Part shown: in pieces, positions 11,600 to 22,700 of the stretch | How the letters are laid out: the number at the start of each line of letters is the position of its first letter | How positions within the stretch are numbered: the first letter of the stretch is position 1 | The notes under the pieces: model-generated | What the model saw: only the letters and a program-made list of their open reading frames with translations | The model's database searches: none | Told to the model about the DNA's origin: nothing | Translations under genes and position numbers: made by a program | NCBI RefSeq assembly: GCF_002443255.2 | Contig: NW_019211456.1 | Coordinates: forward strand, 42,554,986-42,618,985 | Direction: 5' to 3' | Source of the DNA: Varroa destructor | Lineage: Eukaryota > Arthropoda > Arachnida > Mesostigmata > Varroidae | Length of the DNA stretch: 64,000 bases

Positions 11600-12300
11600 T
11601 CAGTGCGAAAGTAAAAGCAAGCTTCTTATCTCGTAGATCAACCCTAAGTGTCAAGTTTTTGATCTTCAATACCCACAGCGCCGTTGAAGTTCAGCAGAAA
11701 CAAGCGAAGGCATTAGGCAAGAAGGTCTTAAGCAAGAGTACTGTGTGGTGTATTTTACGTGCAATTTGCAGAACCTTAATCAACAAAAAATCCGCCTGGA
11801 GCATATTTTTGTTATAGGCTAGCTATGGTTCAATTTCTAACGCCAACTGCAGAAAGATCGGGCAAGAGAACGGTGCCGGCCGGGACAGAGGTCAAGTTCA
11901 ATGGTAACGTTGAAGAGGTTCGGACGTAAGGTACACATCATAGACATCTGCTATTTCGCCGAAAATTAAACAACGGATAAAGCTCGCTATATGAAATTCC
12001 TCAGGAAACTCATGAACCTCATTAACACGGCAGTCGAAAGCACGCAGCCCGCTTACTTGATGACAAGGTCAGGCTATACCACCATGCATCAATTACTACC
12101 TATATTGAGCACAATAGCATTCAAGCTTGGCTAATTCTCCCGATCTAAGTCCGTATGAATACGAAGCTTTCCATCTTTAAAAAGACAACTCGTGTGCAAG
12201 CATATCCGACTGTCGATGAACTCTGAAAAGCCATAGAGAAATTACTTATAGATAAGTATAAAGCTGTTTAGAAGCCGCCAAAGCGCTAAAAAAAGTATGT
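11600..12300 (+). mobile_element. Decayed Tc1/mariner-type transposase
   Basis: Plus-strand pieces in several frames follow the order of a Tc1/mariner transposase. They are a helix-turn-helix stretch (KKVLSKSTVWCILR, near 11720-11765), then a segment HHASITTYIEHNSIQAW (near 12080-12130), the hallmark NSPDLSPYEYEAF (near 12133-12170, matching the YSPDL motif before the last catalytic acid), and a C-terminal KAIEKLLIDKYKAV-like stretch (near 12225-12270). In-frame stops and frame changes separate them, so the element is dead. Terminal inverted repeats were not found by eye, so the borders are approximate. Confidence 0.65.
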
Positions 12301-13654
12301 AAAAATGAAAGAGCACCTTTAATACGTTCAAAAACTATCATTCTGGCTCCACAAATGAAAGTGATTTAATTCCAAAGCAATTTTTTTTATCTCGCTAAAG
12401 GTCACGTATTTTTCATGGTGAAAAAACAAACTAGGCTAACGTACGCCACTAGACCGCTTATTTTCAATATAAATGTGCTTCACGTACGCAAATTTTTTGG
12501 ATACTGTAAAAGGAATTTTACTATACTGTGACTAATTATTAGTAAAGGTGTTTACCAAACCAATAATGTTGTAAGGGATGATCGATATTACTAATGTATG
12601 TCATATTTTAGTGATATCGATCAAGAAGATATGAAAGCTCATCCTTTCTAAATAGCTTTGTCAAATATAGCATTGTTCTCACAGTTCTGTGATTCGTCTT
12701 TTATAATCCCACTAGCTACGATGTTATATAAAGCCGTTCATTTTATCCCAGTAAAAAGCATAAGCCCTTCATGGAAGAAAAAATTAATCAGGCTATTGGA
12801 CGTGATCGAATTGTTAATTTATGAGATAAATGCACCTACACTCCACGTAGACAAATAACACGCCACGGAACACCCCATGTATTGTTAATCGATTACATTA
12901 ACACATCAAAAAACCTAACTTACATTTACTAACATGACCTACCAACAAGCCCGATCTACGATGATACCAACTGTTTGTTATTGATACATGGCAAATAAAT
13001 ATCATCTGCAAGACTGTTTATCGTTTTTCAGGTGCCTCATCGAGGTTCCTGTTTCAAAAAACATTAACTTTAATTAATATCGTTAACAATGTCAATGATG
13101 ATACAATTACTCATGGTAATGGTGATGATATAACACCGTTAAAAGAGGAAGTACAACAAAAACAAGGCTATTACTTTTATCAACTGCACGCTTCATTCGA
13201 AAGCCCGTGTCTATAAAACACGAAGTCTATGTGTCATATGGTCTACTATCCTTTTTTTTTTTATAAATCAATTCAAATATTTAATAACTAGGCATCTACC
13301 TGACCATTAAATTAAAAAAACGAAACGACGTTTATATGCATTTTCCAGCGTGGGCTAATATGTAGTGTACAGCTGAATGAAATACGTGTGATGTCATTTT
13401 ATATAGAAGTAATACAGCAAGCCACACGAAAACCGACTATGTTATAGCCATATATTCCTCAAGTTCTATTTATGCGACGAGACAGAAATGTACATTCTAT
13501 AACTTCGCTCATCAATTCAGTAACTTTACTGGATTTGCTCAATTTTCAAGCTTCAGTCATTTATCTGCAAATTGCCGGCATGTGTTACACAAGTGATACT
13601 GCATAAATTCGAATATGGCATTCTTTCGCATAGGTCAATGTCAATACTGTGGAA
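12301..13654. other. Intergenic AT-rich stretch
   Basis: Nothing recognised apart from poly(T)/poly(A) runs. Confidence 0.45.
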
Positions 13655-14074
13655 ATGAATAGTGGTGATGACTACGAATTTCGTGATCCGATGGCTGATG
13701 GTATGGAACGCTTAAATATTGAGAAAGGTATGTTTATTGTATTGTTTGTTATTTGTCTACGGTCAATACCCATAGCACTTTGTAGTGTTTATTCTTCAGA
13801 ACTTCATATTTGTTCCTGAACCTCTGTCTAGAGTGCTTTAACACTTCCAGCAAACTAGACCAAAAGCTTTTGTTGTTCATATCGTATGATGCACCTATTC
13901 TCTTATTCGCCACGGCCTTTTCTAGTTTTACGATCGCTTGTGGAAGGCTCAGCAAGACAGAAACATAAGTTTATATTAACCGAAAATGAGGACTTTTGGC
14001 CTGGCACCAGGGGCTTTGTACGGAGAAAAGTTTTACTTGTATTAACAAACTTCGTTATTTCTGCCACTTCTTAA
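13655..14074 (+). CDS. Candidate two-exon small protein of unknown function
   Basis: Exon 1 (13655-13727) starts MNSGDDYEFRDPMADGM and ends in phase 1 at a good donor (GTATGT). A T-rich acceptor at 13925 opens exon 2 (13926-14074) in the matching phase, and the frame runs to TAA, giving about 72 residues. The second part (for example QKHKFILTENEDFWPG) is compositionally protein-like, but I recognise no family. Against it: a minus-strand frame of similar quality overlaps (13749-13955), and another donor-like GTATGC follows the stop directly. Exon 1 could instead belong to a gene whose next exon I have not found. Confidence 0.3.
13749..13955 (-). other. Uncertain minus-strand open frame
   Basis: A frame ending at TAA 13749 with a lysine-rich, helix-like composition (for example LEVLKHSRQRFRNKYEVLKN). 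It has no ATG at its 5' end, and a stop lies just upstream, so it would have to be a terminal exon. It partly overlaps the plus-strand candidate, and at most one of the two is likely to be real. Confidence 0.2.
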
Positions 14075-14851
14075 GGTATGCCTATGCAAATATTTAGAAA
14101 AGACGTTAGCGCATAGATGTTTTCAATGAAAAATAATTGAGCATTCTCGGATTTTACGAAAATTACAACATCAGGTTAAGCATTTTCCGGTCTCTAATCT
14201 ATTTTAGCGGCGTTTCTTTACGCCGCGATCTGTTACAGAAGTATCGAAATGTATTAAAATTTCACTATCATGTTTAAACAAAATGTACATAATTTTATCA
14301 GATAACTTTTTTCATAACTATCATACGCAATGTATAACAAAATTAATACGCACAATGCACAACTTATTTATTTTCTATTCGCCTCATATCGTACACGGAC
14401 TCCAATCTTGATGTTCCTGATCATAATAATAGCATACTTTTGTTGAACCTGCTCATGTTTTACCTGACGTAAAAACAAAATAGTCAGCCAGTTATATATC
14501 TGATATAGATATATTATTATTGATGACAACTCGTTGACTTAAGCTGAGTTCACTTTGAGCCTTTGCTGATTCTGTACCTACCTACTGCGTATGATAATGC
14601 AACCGCATCGACATAAATCTATATATACAAACAACCTCTTAATCTACACGATGGCTTGTCTGATTGTGAGCTGTCTTGTGAACAACCTTCATTCAATGAA
14701 GTAGCCAGGTGTTAGCTTTCAAGCTTCAGACGAAGCAGTTCGTTGAAATCCTAGCTCCACGACGCTCCTCCCACTGAAAATCGCGCGGATAACTCGAGCC
14801 AGAGTTCGGATTATATAACACAACTAGTTATCATAATTAGAATAACCCTAA

Positions 14852-14857
14852 TTTATT
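14852..14857 (-). promoter_or_regulatory. Poly(A) signal AATAAA directly after the minus-strand zinc-finger stop codon
   Basis: AATAAA on the gene strand begins immediately after the TAA stop at 14860-14858, so the 3' UTR would be very short. Confidence 0.6.
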
Positions 14858-15076
14858 TTATGTGAGTTGCATCAATCCTTCAGCTTCAGCAGTCTTCTTC
14901 TTCGCTGCAGTAGCTTCAAGTGCCATTTGGTACAAAGGATTTTCTTCGACAGGGACGCCACATGTCTTCGAATGCTGTTTCGAATCAAGATGCATAAGCA
15001 TCTCAGTTAGTCGAGCGACTCCAGGGAATGATTTCGAACAGCCCCGACACGACATCAGAATTGGTGCGAGCAGCGC
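14858..15076 (-). CDS. Exon C (terminal, zinc finger) of minus-strand gene
   Basis: Acceptor TTCCTATAG before 15076; phase 0 start; 72 codons plus TAA. It contains the complete finger (two Cys in CRGC, His pair in HLDSKQH) and an alanine/lysine-rich C-terminus. Confidence 0.65.
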   Translation of the reverse strand, partial: ALLAPILMSCRGCSKSFPGVARLTEMLMHLDSKQHSKTCGVPVEENPLYQMALEATAAKKKTAEAEGLMQLT

Positions 15077-15351
15077 CTATAGGAACAAAATTGCAGACAT
15101 CTATTATCTGGCTACGTTTAAAGTAATAGAAAATCTACTTTTTAGTATAATTCGCAATTATTGTTACGACATGCAAATGAGCGGATCCTCATAGCATGAA
15201 ATCTGTTGACGGATCTCGGCAAAGTTCTCCTCATACTTTCTGGGAATACTCTCGGCCTCCGCACGTTGCTTTGGGGTAACAACAAAAAAGATTGACTAAT
15301 TCTTAAGTCAATGCTTACAAAGTAGCCACCCAACTTTGGTAGTAGAGATTT

Positions 15352-15394
<43 letters not shown>

Positions 15395-15836
15395 CCTTAA
15401 GTAGATATACATCTACTTAAGGCTAATGTCTTGTACACAAAGTTGATTTCCGATTAACTGTTTCCTTAGGAAAAACCTTTTATAAACTACTAACGCTTAG
15501 TCCAGGAATACAATCTGTCGTATTTCAATCAAGATCCTCGTAATAATGCTTGCTGGCTTACAAAATATCTAATAATAGTAATGAAAACGTAAAAAAGTCA
15601 CAAAATAAACCTAGCATTGCAGTTTATTGTATATGACAGTATTTTACCTTGGTATAATCCTTATCAGTAACTTCGATGAGTCTTTTTAATGCAAGATTAC
15701 TCCCGGGAATCATGCGGACTTGACAGGCAGGCCGATCTTTTCCTTCATCGGGGCAGTACACTGTTCGATTGGCCTCATCGACAATTGGTCGTTGACGCTC
15801 TTTCACCGGTAAAAGGGCGCCTACAGTTTCACTCAT
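14858..15836 (-). CDS. Small zinc-finger protein with U1/matrin-like C2H2 finger (gene-level entry)
   Basis: The gene reads right to left. Exon A runs 15926-15648, with its coding part from ATG 15836 (MSETVGALLPVKERQRP). Next is a possible cassette exon B (15268-15168), then terminal exon C (15076-14858). The frame upstream of ATG 15836 is open to the acceptor at 15927 but has no other Met. The preceding 5' exon, with donor CAG/GTATGT at 16183, carries an in-frame TAA, which supports 15836 as the start. A to C joins in phase 0 and gives about 135 residues ending in a finger CRGC-x15-H-x5-H (CRGCSKSFPGVARLTEML then HLDSKQH). Known of such fingers: double-stranded RNA or RNA-protein binding, as in U1C, matrin and JAZ-type proteins. 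The exact family is not recognised. It lies head to head with the plus-strand gene at 16713, which carries a homologous finger. Confidence 0.65.
15168..15268 (-). CDS. Exon B, possible cassette exon of minus-strand zinc-finger gene
   Basis: Acceptor CCCCAAAG before 15268 and donor GTAACA after 15168. It is entered in phase 0 from exon A and reads a protein-like, charged segment (QRAEAESIPRKYEENFAEI...). It is 101 bases long, so it leaves in phase 2. Exon C then reads out of its zinc-finger frame and stops within about eight codons. Inclusion would therefore yield a fingerless isoform. Confidence 0.5.
15356..15393. repeat. (AT)n microsatellite
   Basis: About 38 bases of uninterrupted AT, inside the intron between exons A and B of the minus-strand gene. 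Confidence 0.95.
15392..15425. repeat. Perfect hairpin, 15-bp stem and 4-base loop
   Basis: TAGCCTTAAGTAGAT, loop ATAC, then its exact reverse complement. It abuts the AT microsatellite inside an intron. Confidence 0.9.
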
Positions 15837-15926
15837 GCTTCTGCCATAGGAAGTCGCAGTGATTACAGTAAAATTACCATTGCTAGTCTCCGTGAAATCC
15901 GACGTCGATTTTGTCTCATATTCGGC
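15648..15926 (-). CDS. Exon A of minus-strand zinc-finger gene
   Basis: Acceptor TTAG before 15926 and donor AAG/GTAAAA after 15648. Translation from ATG 15836 to the donor is 63 codons, ending in phase 0. The part from 15926 to 15837 is probably 5' UTR although it is open. Residues include a CPDEGKDRPACQ segment. Confidence 0.65.
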
Positions 15927-16182
15927 CTAACACTGTGCGTAATTTACATAGCACGCAGTTCATTGTAAAGACATTTTTTCGTCTAACTAATATACCAGCA
16001 GATCATTTTCACATTGAAATTCGGGCTGGCCGTAACCGGAGAAATACAAAAGTAAAATCGTCCATGTATGCGTTACCGGCACTTCTTTTTCCCTAACTCT
16101 TGAGCACATTTAAAATGTTTTACATTAGTGCATGATATACGAAAACATTAAAAAGTATTTCACGCATTTAAGTAGGACATAC

Positions 16183-16712
16183 CTGAACAATGTTCGAGAA
16201 TTAACCAAGAAATAGGTTTAAGCTGGGCTGTTTTTTACAACGCTTGGAATAGACCAATATCCAACGAGAGCTAAGCAGAGTGGGCATTTAATGCAGCTTC
16301 GCGGTCTTGCCATCATTTCACACAACACCGATGGCCGCAGATGAGGAAATGAGCGCGAAAATTTAAAACGTTCCAATTCGCGCATGCGGTTAAAGATTGA
16401 CATTAGTCAGAATGCAAGAAGTCAGCTTGCGATGAATGTTTGTAAACTAATTTTTATTTATTAGCCTATGTAACAGTTGTGTAGTGGATCCTATGACGGA
16501 CTGCTTAGACAATAAAGCAGGTTAAACGTTCGTTTATCCAGCCGTGTCAGTTTGACAACCGGTTGCAAGCCACCAGCTGTATTGAGGCGCAAGTTCAGCT
16601 GAAGGAGCTGGCTTCGTTTGCATCGACTAAGTGAGCGTGTCTAGTTAGCAGTGTATGTGAAACTATTAGCTAGTGTTTTATCGCTGTAGTGCGGCAATTC
16701 TAAACTAACCCG
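16183..16712. promoter_or_regulatory. Divergent promoter / 5' region between two zinc-finger genes
   Basis: The minus-strand gene has a non-coding 5' exon whose donor is at 16183 (CAG/GTATGT). The plus-strand gene starts at ATG 16713. The two 5' ends are thus only a few hundred bases apart and face away from each other. No TATA box stands out. The minus-strand frame MSIFNRMREL (from 16403) lies in the presumed 5' UTR and ends in its own stop, so it is at most an upstream ORF. Transcription starts cannot be placed from sequence. Confidence 0.45.
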
Positions 16713-16728
16713 ATGGCCCGCCGAGGAT
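16713..16728 (+). CDS. Exon 1 (MARRG) of RGG/zinc-finger gene
   Basis: ATG followed by four codons and one base, then a strong GTAAGT donor. Joining to 16944 creates serine and continues directly into the RGG-rich sequence. Confidence 0.65.
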
Positions 16729-19700
16729 GTAAGTGTGGCTATTTTTTAACTGCAAATTTCAGTACCTACATGTCGTCCAGTTACGGGACTAATACTGTAT
16801 AGTTGCGTTGCGCCATGTTTACAACAAAACTTAGCGGCACTCGGTATGCGCCTACGCCGTAGGACTCGTTTTTATTCGACGTTAATATTAGATCGTTTTT
16901 CATTAATCCCGCGGTTACTTGTCTCTACTGGTATGCGTTTTAGCGAATCGCGGAAGAGGTGGGGGACGAGGCACGAAAGTGCTCACTTTTCCGGCTTTTC
17001 CTTCCGGCGGAATCATACAACCATTTGCTGAGCAATCAGATAATCGGTAAGTTTGCTCATTTAATAATACAATATTAAATCTAAATTAGCTGTTGTGATT
17101 TTCTTATATATTGATAATATTTTGACTCGGTTTAATGGACTCGGACTAAATAACAGGATAGGTAGCGTGTTGTTGACAGTTAGCAGAGATTTGGATCTGC
17201 TAGGATCATTCCTAGTTGAATTTAACGATTACATGCTCGGGTTCGCTTATAAAAATGTAATGTTGTACCAAATTCAATAGATACAATGGCTTATGGTTCA
17301 AATTGGGTAAAATTCTATTGTGAAGTTTGGGAATGCACTCGTAAGTAAGCACATTAAATTTTTTTATCAGCCCAACATAATTAAGAAATTATTTTACAAA
17401 TGCGTCTTGATTGGAATATTTCAATATAGCTTATTTGAAATTCGTAAAACTTAGACTGAGCTATTATTTTCTGTGTGTTAATCAGTTAGATTAATTAATT
17501 AATCTCTTGTTTTCAAGTCAGTTCTCATACAATGAGTCAATGGTCAGTTAATTATGTAATTATATACATAAATTAACTTGATTACCATAGGAGAGACCTT
17601 AGCCAGTCAAATTAGTTCGTAATAGCATAACAGATTTGCTTGATGTGCATTACAACACATCTCAAGGAAATTACTTTTGTGTGTTACAAACTTGTCAGTC
17701 TTTTGCCATAATACGTTAGTCAAATGCGCCTCTTCAACAGTTAAAACAGCTGAGAATGTTCAGACTTACCTAGGGTTGTTTCAATTTAACAGTCGCTTAA
17801 AATGAAACATGTTTCAAACGACATTTTTCAAATGGAATTTAACAGTAATAATAATTTAACACTATTTAAGTAATAAAGATTGCATATTTTAAACAAATGT
17901 ATTAAACAAGTTATCAAAGCATAAGCGGCTGTCTGGTCTCTTCACTTGTTTTATTGGTAGTTCATCGTATATATAAAGTCTTGCTAGAACTTAATGGGTA
18001 ATGTTCAAGTAGTTTACATCTGATCCCCATATCTGTTGCCGCCTACATACACAACAAACCATATTCATCACCAGTCGGGCTAGACGAGCTGAGTCCGATA
18101 GCTCCTCGTTGGCATCAAGGAAGGCTGTAACTGCCCAAAGCGACGCCCTCGGTGAGGCTGCACCAAGTGCAGAAAGGGCGCTTCGACAACTCGGCAAATC
18201 CGTCTTCTCTTCCTCAACAACAACAACAACAACAGCGGCAGCTAAAACAGAAGCTACTTCGCCACAATTATCGCGAAAACAAGCATCTATTGTTAATACG
18301 CGATTGCGCAAACGAAAACAGGGGACTCAGGTTAACCATCATCACAAGAAGCCACAGCTATCTATGAGTACCGCCTTGCCAGAAACCAATGGTAAACCTT
18401 TTTATGAACAGCGAATGGCCATTGCCCCAGCTAAGTGCTTACTATCGGAAGAAGGATTTCGCCGCCTTAGCGGGATGTTAGCCGACCGTTATGTAGAACG
18501 TGGGGCAGACGGTACCTACTGTGTTCATCCCGATCAAAAGCTTTTCGACGCGCAGATCGCAGCTGCTAAAGGCGTCAATGAGTTAAGTGATGACCAGATT
18601 CGTTATCTATTTTATCGCATTGAGGATGAACTGCGCGATCTCGCTGCCCACGGTCGAAGTAAGCGTCATCGTTTGTTTATGGCAGATCGAAACGATATCC
18701 TGAATTTTGCTATGCCTTTTAACGAATATACTGACAGACAACGGACATTGATTCGTAACCTCTGCCAGGATCACTTACGTATTAAGAGCGGTTTCAATGA
18801 CTTCTACGTAATGCAAGTCCTCATTCCAGAAGCCTGCATTAGAATACATATGGAGGTCCACGGTACGACGTTCGAAGAGAGTGATGGCTTCCTTGATCCT
18901 GGACTGGTAAACCTCAAAGAAGCGATTGAGAGCCTGGACGCAACTTCTCGTGAAGGTACTCAAGCAAAAATCACTCTTACATCGATCCTGGGTAGTAATG
19001 AGAACGAAAGAACAATTATGGGAACAGTCAAGTAATAGTGATATATCAAGTGCTGTAAATATCTAGGTAATACAACGCACTCCTTCAACAGGAAGGGTCG
19101 TTTTAGATCAATTCCACTACACCCTGTGCAATAATCTAGCATTAGCATTTATGTATGTACAGCTGTGTATATGATTTCCTGATTTTATCCTTTGTAATGT
19201 GTACTACGTAACATGTATGGGAAAGGACTTTGAACTTCAGAGTTCTAATTGTGTTATATGAAAAGTACAAAAAATAACATTTTAGGACGAAATAAATCGT
19301 CGCATTGCTCTGCGGCATATGTCATATTAAAAGTGAGACTTGGGCTCTTAATCTTTGTATTAAACTACTCGAAAAATTATCAGAACAAAGAACTTTAACG
19401 ATGCTATAAAGAAAAAATCCTAATAATTTGCACTCTTATGGAGCACAATGTTTTTGATTAGTTAAAATTAAAAACTTTATTATGGTAATCTTATAGATCG
19501 TTTCCTTTTTGGAAGGCACTTTGACAAGTAAATTACAGATTTCTGAATAAAATTATTGCAACTAGGATAAAATTGTTGAGTTGCTATTGTCTGCACAGTA
19601 CAATTGCAAGAATTAACTGAGTCTGTCACATCTCAGATAATTTGAATTCTTGTATCATTGAACTGCTTGACTACATGGGTTCTATACAAATATTGTGCCA

Positions 19701-22700
19701 AATAATAACTATTCCATCTTATAGATGAAGCGCGGCTTGATTTGAAAGTACGAGAAAAAATCCGCGGAATTGCTATATTTGCTGATGTGATTAGTGTACT
19801 TCTGATTTTGATACATAGTTTCGGTGCAGTTAGTGTAACGGACACTTTTTTACAAACCACTAGCGAACCTGTGCTGGTTGTGTCATGATCATAAAAAATG
19901 AAACTTGACGAATGTCATGTGATTGTATATCATATTCACCGCATTTGTAACATTCAGTTGTAACAGAAAAAAGAGGACGTCTTATACAATCGTGTGCACT
20001 GTCAAAAGAGGGTTTGTCAATAAATGTATGACCTTAATAAAAAAAGTGAGTTTTCTTATTCGCTAGCTACCCTCAGATGTTTAAATAAACTAATAATTTA
20101 CCATTTCAGATAGATTTAATCGTTTCATAATGAATTGTGTGGCTTACAGATGAAGAATGTGACTTACTTTTGAACAGTATATATAGAAAAACGGTTGTTT
20201 ATACTCGACATACTAGTAGGCTCGAAACTAATGACTTGCTACAAATGTTAAGGCAAATGGTTATACAAGCAAATCTATTAGATAAACCTTAATAATCATG
20301 GATAAATAAAAAATGCGGTAGTGCCAACATTTCTTAAGCTGTTTTTTACTCAACGTGAATGTGTGATGTTCGCCATTGGAGAGAACTCAGTGAATGTGTT
20401 TTAAAATATTGACGGATGAGGCGAGACTCGAAAACCAAAATCTAGACATATCGTTGCAACAAAAAGCTCATTTATTATAATTGGTTTCGATGAAGTCATT
20501 CGCTTCTAGAGAAAAGGCACAGTAGCGGATGGACACGTACAATATTCTAAGTTTTGCTTGAATTGTCTTCGATAGGACAGTGTATTCCTGGCAAAAACTA
20601 ATTTTTTTATATAAGAAACAGACTCGCATCGACCTTATTTAGAAACTTCCATGTGTATTTTGTATCATATAGAATAGTTTATTAATTAATCAGATGATTT
20701 TCATTTTAATACTAAACGTAACTTTAAATTCGTCGAACATGCTGGTTATTCAGAAAATTGTCGTCAAGCAAGAGTAAGGCTTTTGTGTAACATGATCGGA
20801 GTTGGAAATGGGCGTGTGTGTGAGAAAATAAGTGTGTTTAGGCAGTCGATACAGACAAAACTGCCACAAGAAAAGGTACGCGCAAGAAAAGGTCAGTTGG
20901 CCCTAGTAACTGTTTTAGGCAACGTGGGTTGTAGCGAAACGTAATTTCTGTATTGGGACATTCGGGATGATTGTTCGTTTGCAGGAAACCAGCATACAGT
21001 GACCCTTACGTACAACTGCAACAGCAGCAACATGCACACTATCCGCAACAACACCATCAACAACAGACGTCGTTCAACGATCGAGGCGCCGGTCGATATG
21101 CAGAGGACTACTTTCCTCAAAATCTACAACAATACCAAGAAGTTCCTCCCAAAGCAGAGACAAGCGCGTCTCAGATTCAGCGTACCTTTCCAGCAGATGG
21201 CGTATCAACGGAAAACGCCGGCCCAAAACCACAGACAAAAGATATGTCATGTAAGCCATAACCCTACAGTAACTTGGTTTAATTCGACGAAATCACTGGG
21301 CGTACCATTTTTCTGGTGGCTTTTGCTAATAAACGAGTTTAGGATTTATAGTAGCGTAGTCGATATCATTTTGTGCGATGTCCTCTAGGAACAGATAGTT
21401 TAAAATACTTAGAAAAGAAAATTAAGGAAAATACATTGATTTCAGCGTTAGTCTTTTTTATTAAAAAAAAAGCATTGTGCTGCTATAAAACTTCCAAATT
21501 AAATTACATCTATATAACTGTGCTGCCCTTGGCATGAACTCGGTGAACGGTAGGGTGGAAGGATTGAGTTAAAACAACCATGCCAATAATGCGTCTGTGT
21601 AGTTTTCCTGCTTCTTCCTACCTCGTTCACGATTTCATCAAAACGGTGGCAAAAAAGTTTTACGCAGAACTCTTAGCCAATAGATGTAAACACTAGCGAA
21701 ACCAGAGCGTCTAGATCAAAGTGTCCTATCTAATGTTCTGTTCTTTACTACTATAGGGGAGAAAGTTCGCAAAATGAATTTATACCGTTTGCGTACATTA
21801 CCACTTGACATGGTACACGTTTTGGAAGAAGGCCGGAAACGAAGACTTCGAGTGGCACCTCTGGAAGGCCAACAGAGAAAAATCGAAGCTGTGGAAAGCC
21901 TTGAAAATCAGGACTTTGTGGCAAAATGCCTGGATCCGCTCGATTTGCGATGCGACTGTTGTGAAGTTGACTTTATTGGGCCAAATAAGTTACGTGAGAT
22001 GCTCAATCATATTCAGACGCCGCAACACTTTACCATATTCCGTACAAGAATGCTCCAGGATCCGGTATGTATACCCCCACAAAGGGACCAGTTTTAGCTC
22101 TGTTGAGCTGCCACACTGTGTATAGTAAACTATATTTTTTGTTAGTTTGGATGCCAGATGTTTTTTATAACAGCCATAGTTGACAATTTCTGTCATTTCT
22201 CAGTGGACTGAGTTGTTCTATTGTTATATGCTATGATATGTTTGTATTAAACATAAACCAACACAACCAAAGGAGATAAAACAACTCGAGTGTGCTGATC
22301 ACTTAAAAACTTCTTTTAAACGTAAAGGTATTATTAAATTGTAAATTATTGTTCGCGTATTAATGTTACCTTGCGCTTCGGACATTGGCACACGTGTCAT
22401 GAGAACGAGGCGTTTGTATGTATATGAAAGTGAATAATTATTTTTACATACATAGACTGTAACGATTAAACCGATGATACAGCACTTTTGTCGCTGTTAT
22501 GAGTAACCTAAACTTAAAGGCTTAAAAACCTAAGCTTAAGGCAGAAGGACCTAATAATTCACAAATACAATTAATGAGGTCTGCGAAGCTTTTTAAATCT
22601 TTCAAAAAAATGCGTTGCAGTTGGCCTTACACATCACACTTGATGCGGTTAAGATTGTACTTAATTTATATATAAAATATCCACTTCACACACCATATTC

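Noticed and set aside
17991..18311. Minus-strand frame over the poly-Thr region
   Set aside because: Shadow of the plus-strand exon; its poly-Val run is the complement of the ACA repeat.
18109..19035. Treating 18109 as the gene start
   Set aside because: That codon is TTG. The frame is open upstream to a good acceptor at 18074 and joins in phase to an RGG exon with a proper ATG.
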